From positions 1 through 24,112 of the forward strand of contig CAVDHB010000056.1 in NCBI GenBank assembly GCA_963608705.1: a DNA stretch of 24,112 bases, given 5' to 3'. The DNA is from CAVDHB01 sp963608705. GTDB taxonomy: Bacteria > Bacteroidota > Bacteroidia > Bacteroidales > Bacteroidaceae. The first letter of the stretch is position 1; each line of letters opens with the position of its first letter. Position numbers and translations under genes: made by a program. The notes under the pieces were generated by a model. It saw nothing but the letters and a program-made list of their open reading frames with translations, was not told the DNA's origin and did not search any database. Shown here in pieces: positions 24,036 through 24,112 of this stretch.

Positions 24036-24112
24036 TTGTATTCTTTTAGCATATCTCCCGCACGGTGCATAAGCTCTTGTAACTCACCGCAGAAAATAAA
24101 TTACTCACCGTA
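23837..24112 (-). repeat. Right arm of the ~280-bp inverted repeat
   Basis: This stretch is the reverse complement of 516-799. It contains the second MITE-like element and, at 24036-24112, the flanking 77 bp including two units of the 21-bp array (GTAACTCACCG, TTACTCACCG). The window ends inside the repeat, so its outer limit is unknown. Confidence 0.9.

Overview
The window looks like a chromosomal segment from a Bacteroidales gut bacterium, most likely Bacteroidaceae. Three signs support this. Several genes sit downstream of a TAnnTTTG element, the Bacteroides -7 promoter type, with almost no Shine-Dalgarno sites. The protein families are typical of the group: a TPR histidine kinase with a LytTR regulator, an Oar-like TonB-dependent receptor, AAA/PD-(D/E)XK proteins, and RG-I pectinases. 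The codon usage is mid-GC. The exact species cannot be read from the sequence.

Layout. Positions 1-1261 hold no gene. They are AT-rich and dense in repeats: 11-bp ATGTAG repeats, a 21-bp tandem array, a ~200-bp element with terminal inverted repeats and REP-like palindromes, and a perfect 34-bp palindrome. From 1262 to 9036 all genes are on the minus strand. They are a LytTR response regulator and its TPR sensor kinase (overlapping by 4 nt, with a candidate LytTR operator upstream), then priA, a small outer-membrane beta-barrel protein and an Xaa-Pro aminopeptidase, which form one operon read aminopeptidase-barrel-priA. From 9192 to 23833 all genes are on the plus strand: malate dehydrogenase; a PL11 rhamnogalacturonan lyase with a possible attenuator in its leader; two tandem paralogous AAA-ATPase/PD-(D/E)XK genes; a two-domain CE12-type acetylesterase followed by a GH28 glycosidase; and a three-gene unit of a small exported protein of unknown function, an Oar-like TonB-dependent receptor and a secreted glycerophosphodiester phosphodiesterase. 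The window ends in an inverted copy of the repeat seen near its start.

How the genes work together. PL11, CE12 and GH28 make a coherent set for rhamnogalacturonan I: deacetylation, backbone cleavage and removal of galacturonate. No SusC/SusD pair is present, so this is an enzyme cassette and not a complete polysaccharide utilisation locus. The AAA/PD-(D/E)XK pair has its own promoter and interrupts this set. The receptor/phosphodiesterase operon is probably a separate nutrient-scavenging system. priA and mdh are housekeeping genes.

The least ordinary features are the ~280-bp inverted repeats that bracket the whole 23-kb gene block, the mosaic tandem AAA/PD-(D/E)XK paralogues, the LytTR-type direct repeats in front of the two-component operon, and the leader peptide/terminator in front of the lyase gene. 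All functional calls rest on motif recognition by eye; no database search was run.
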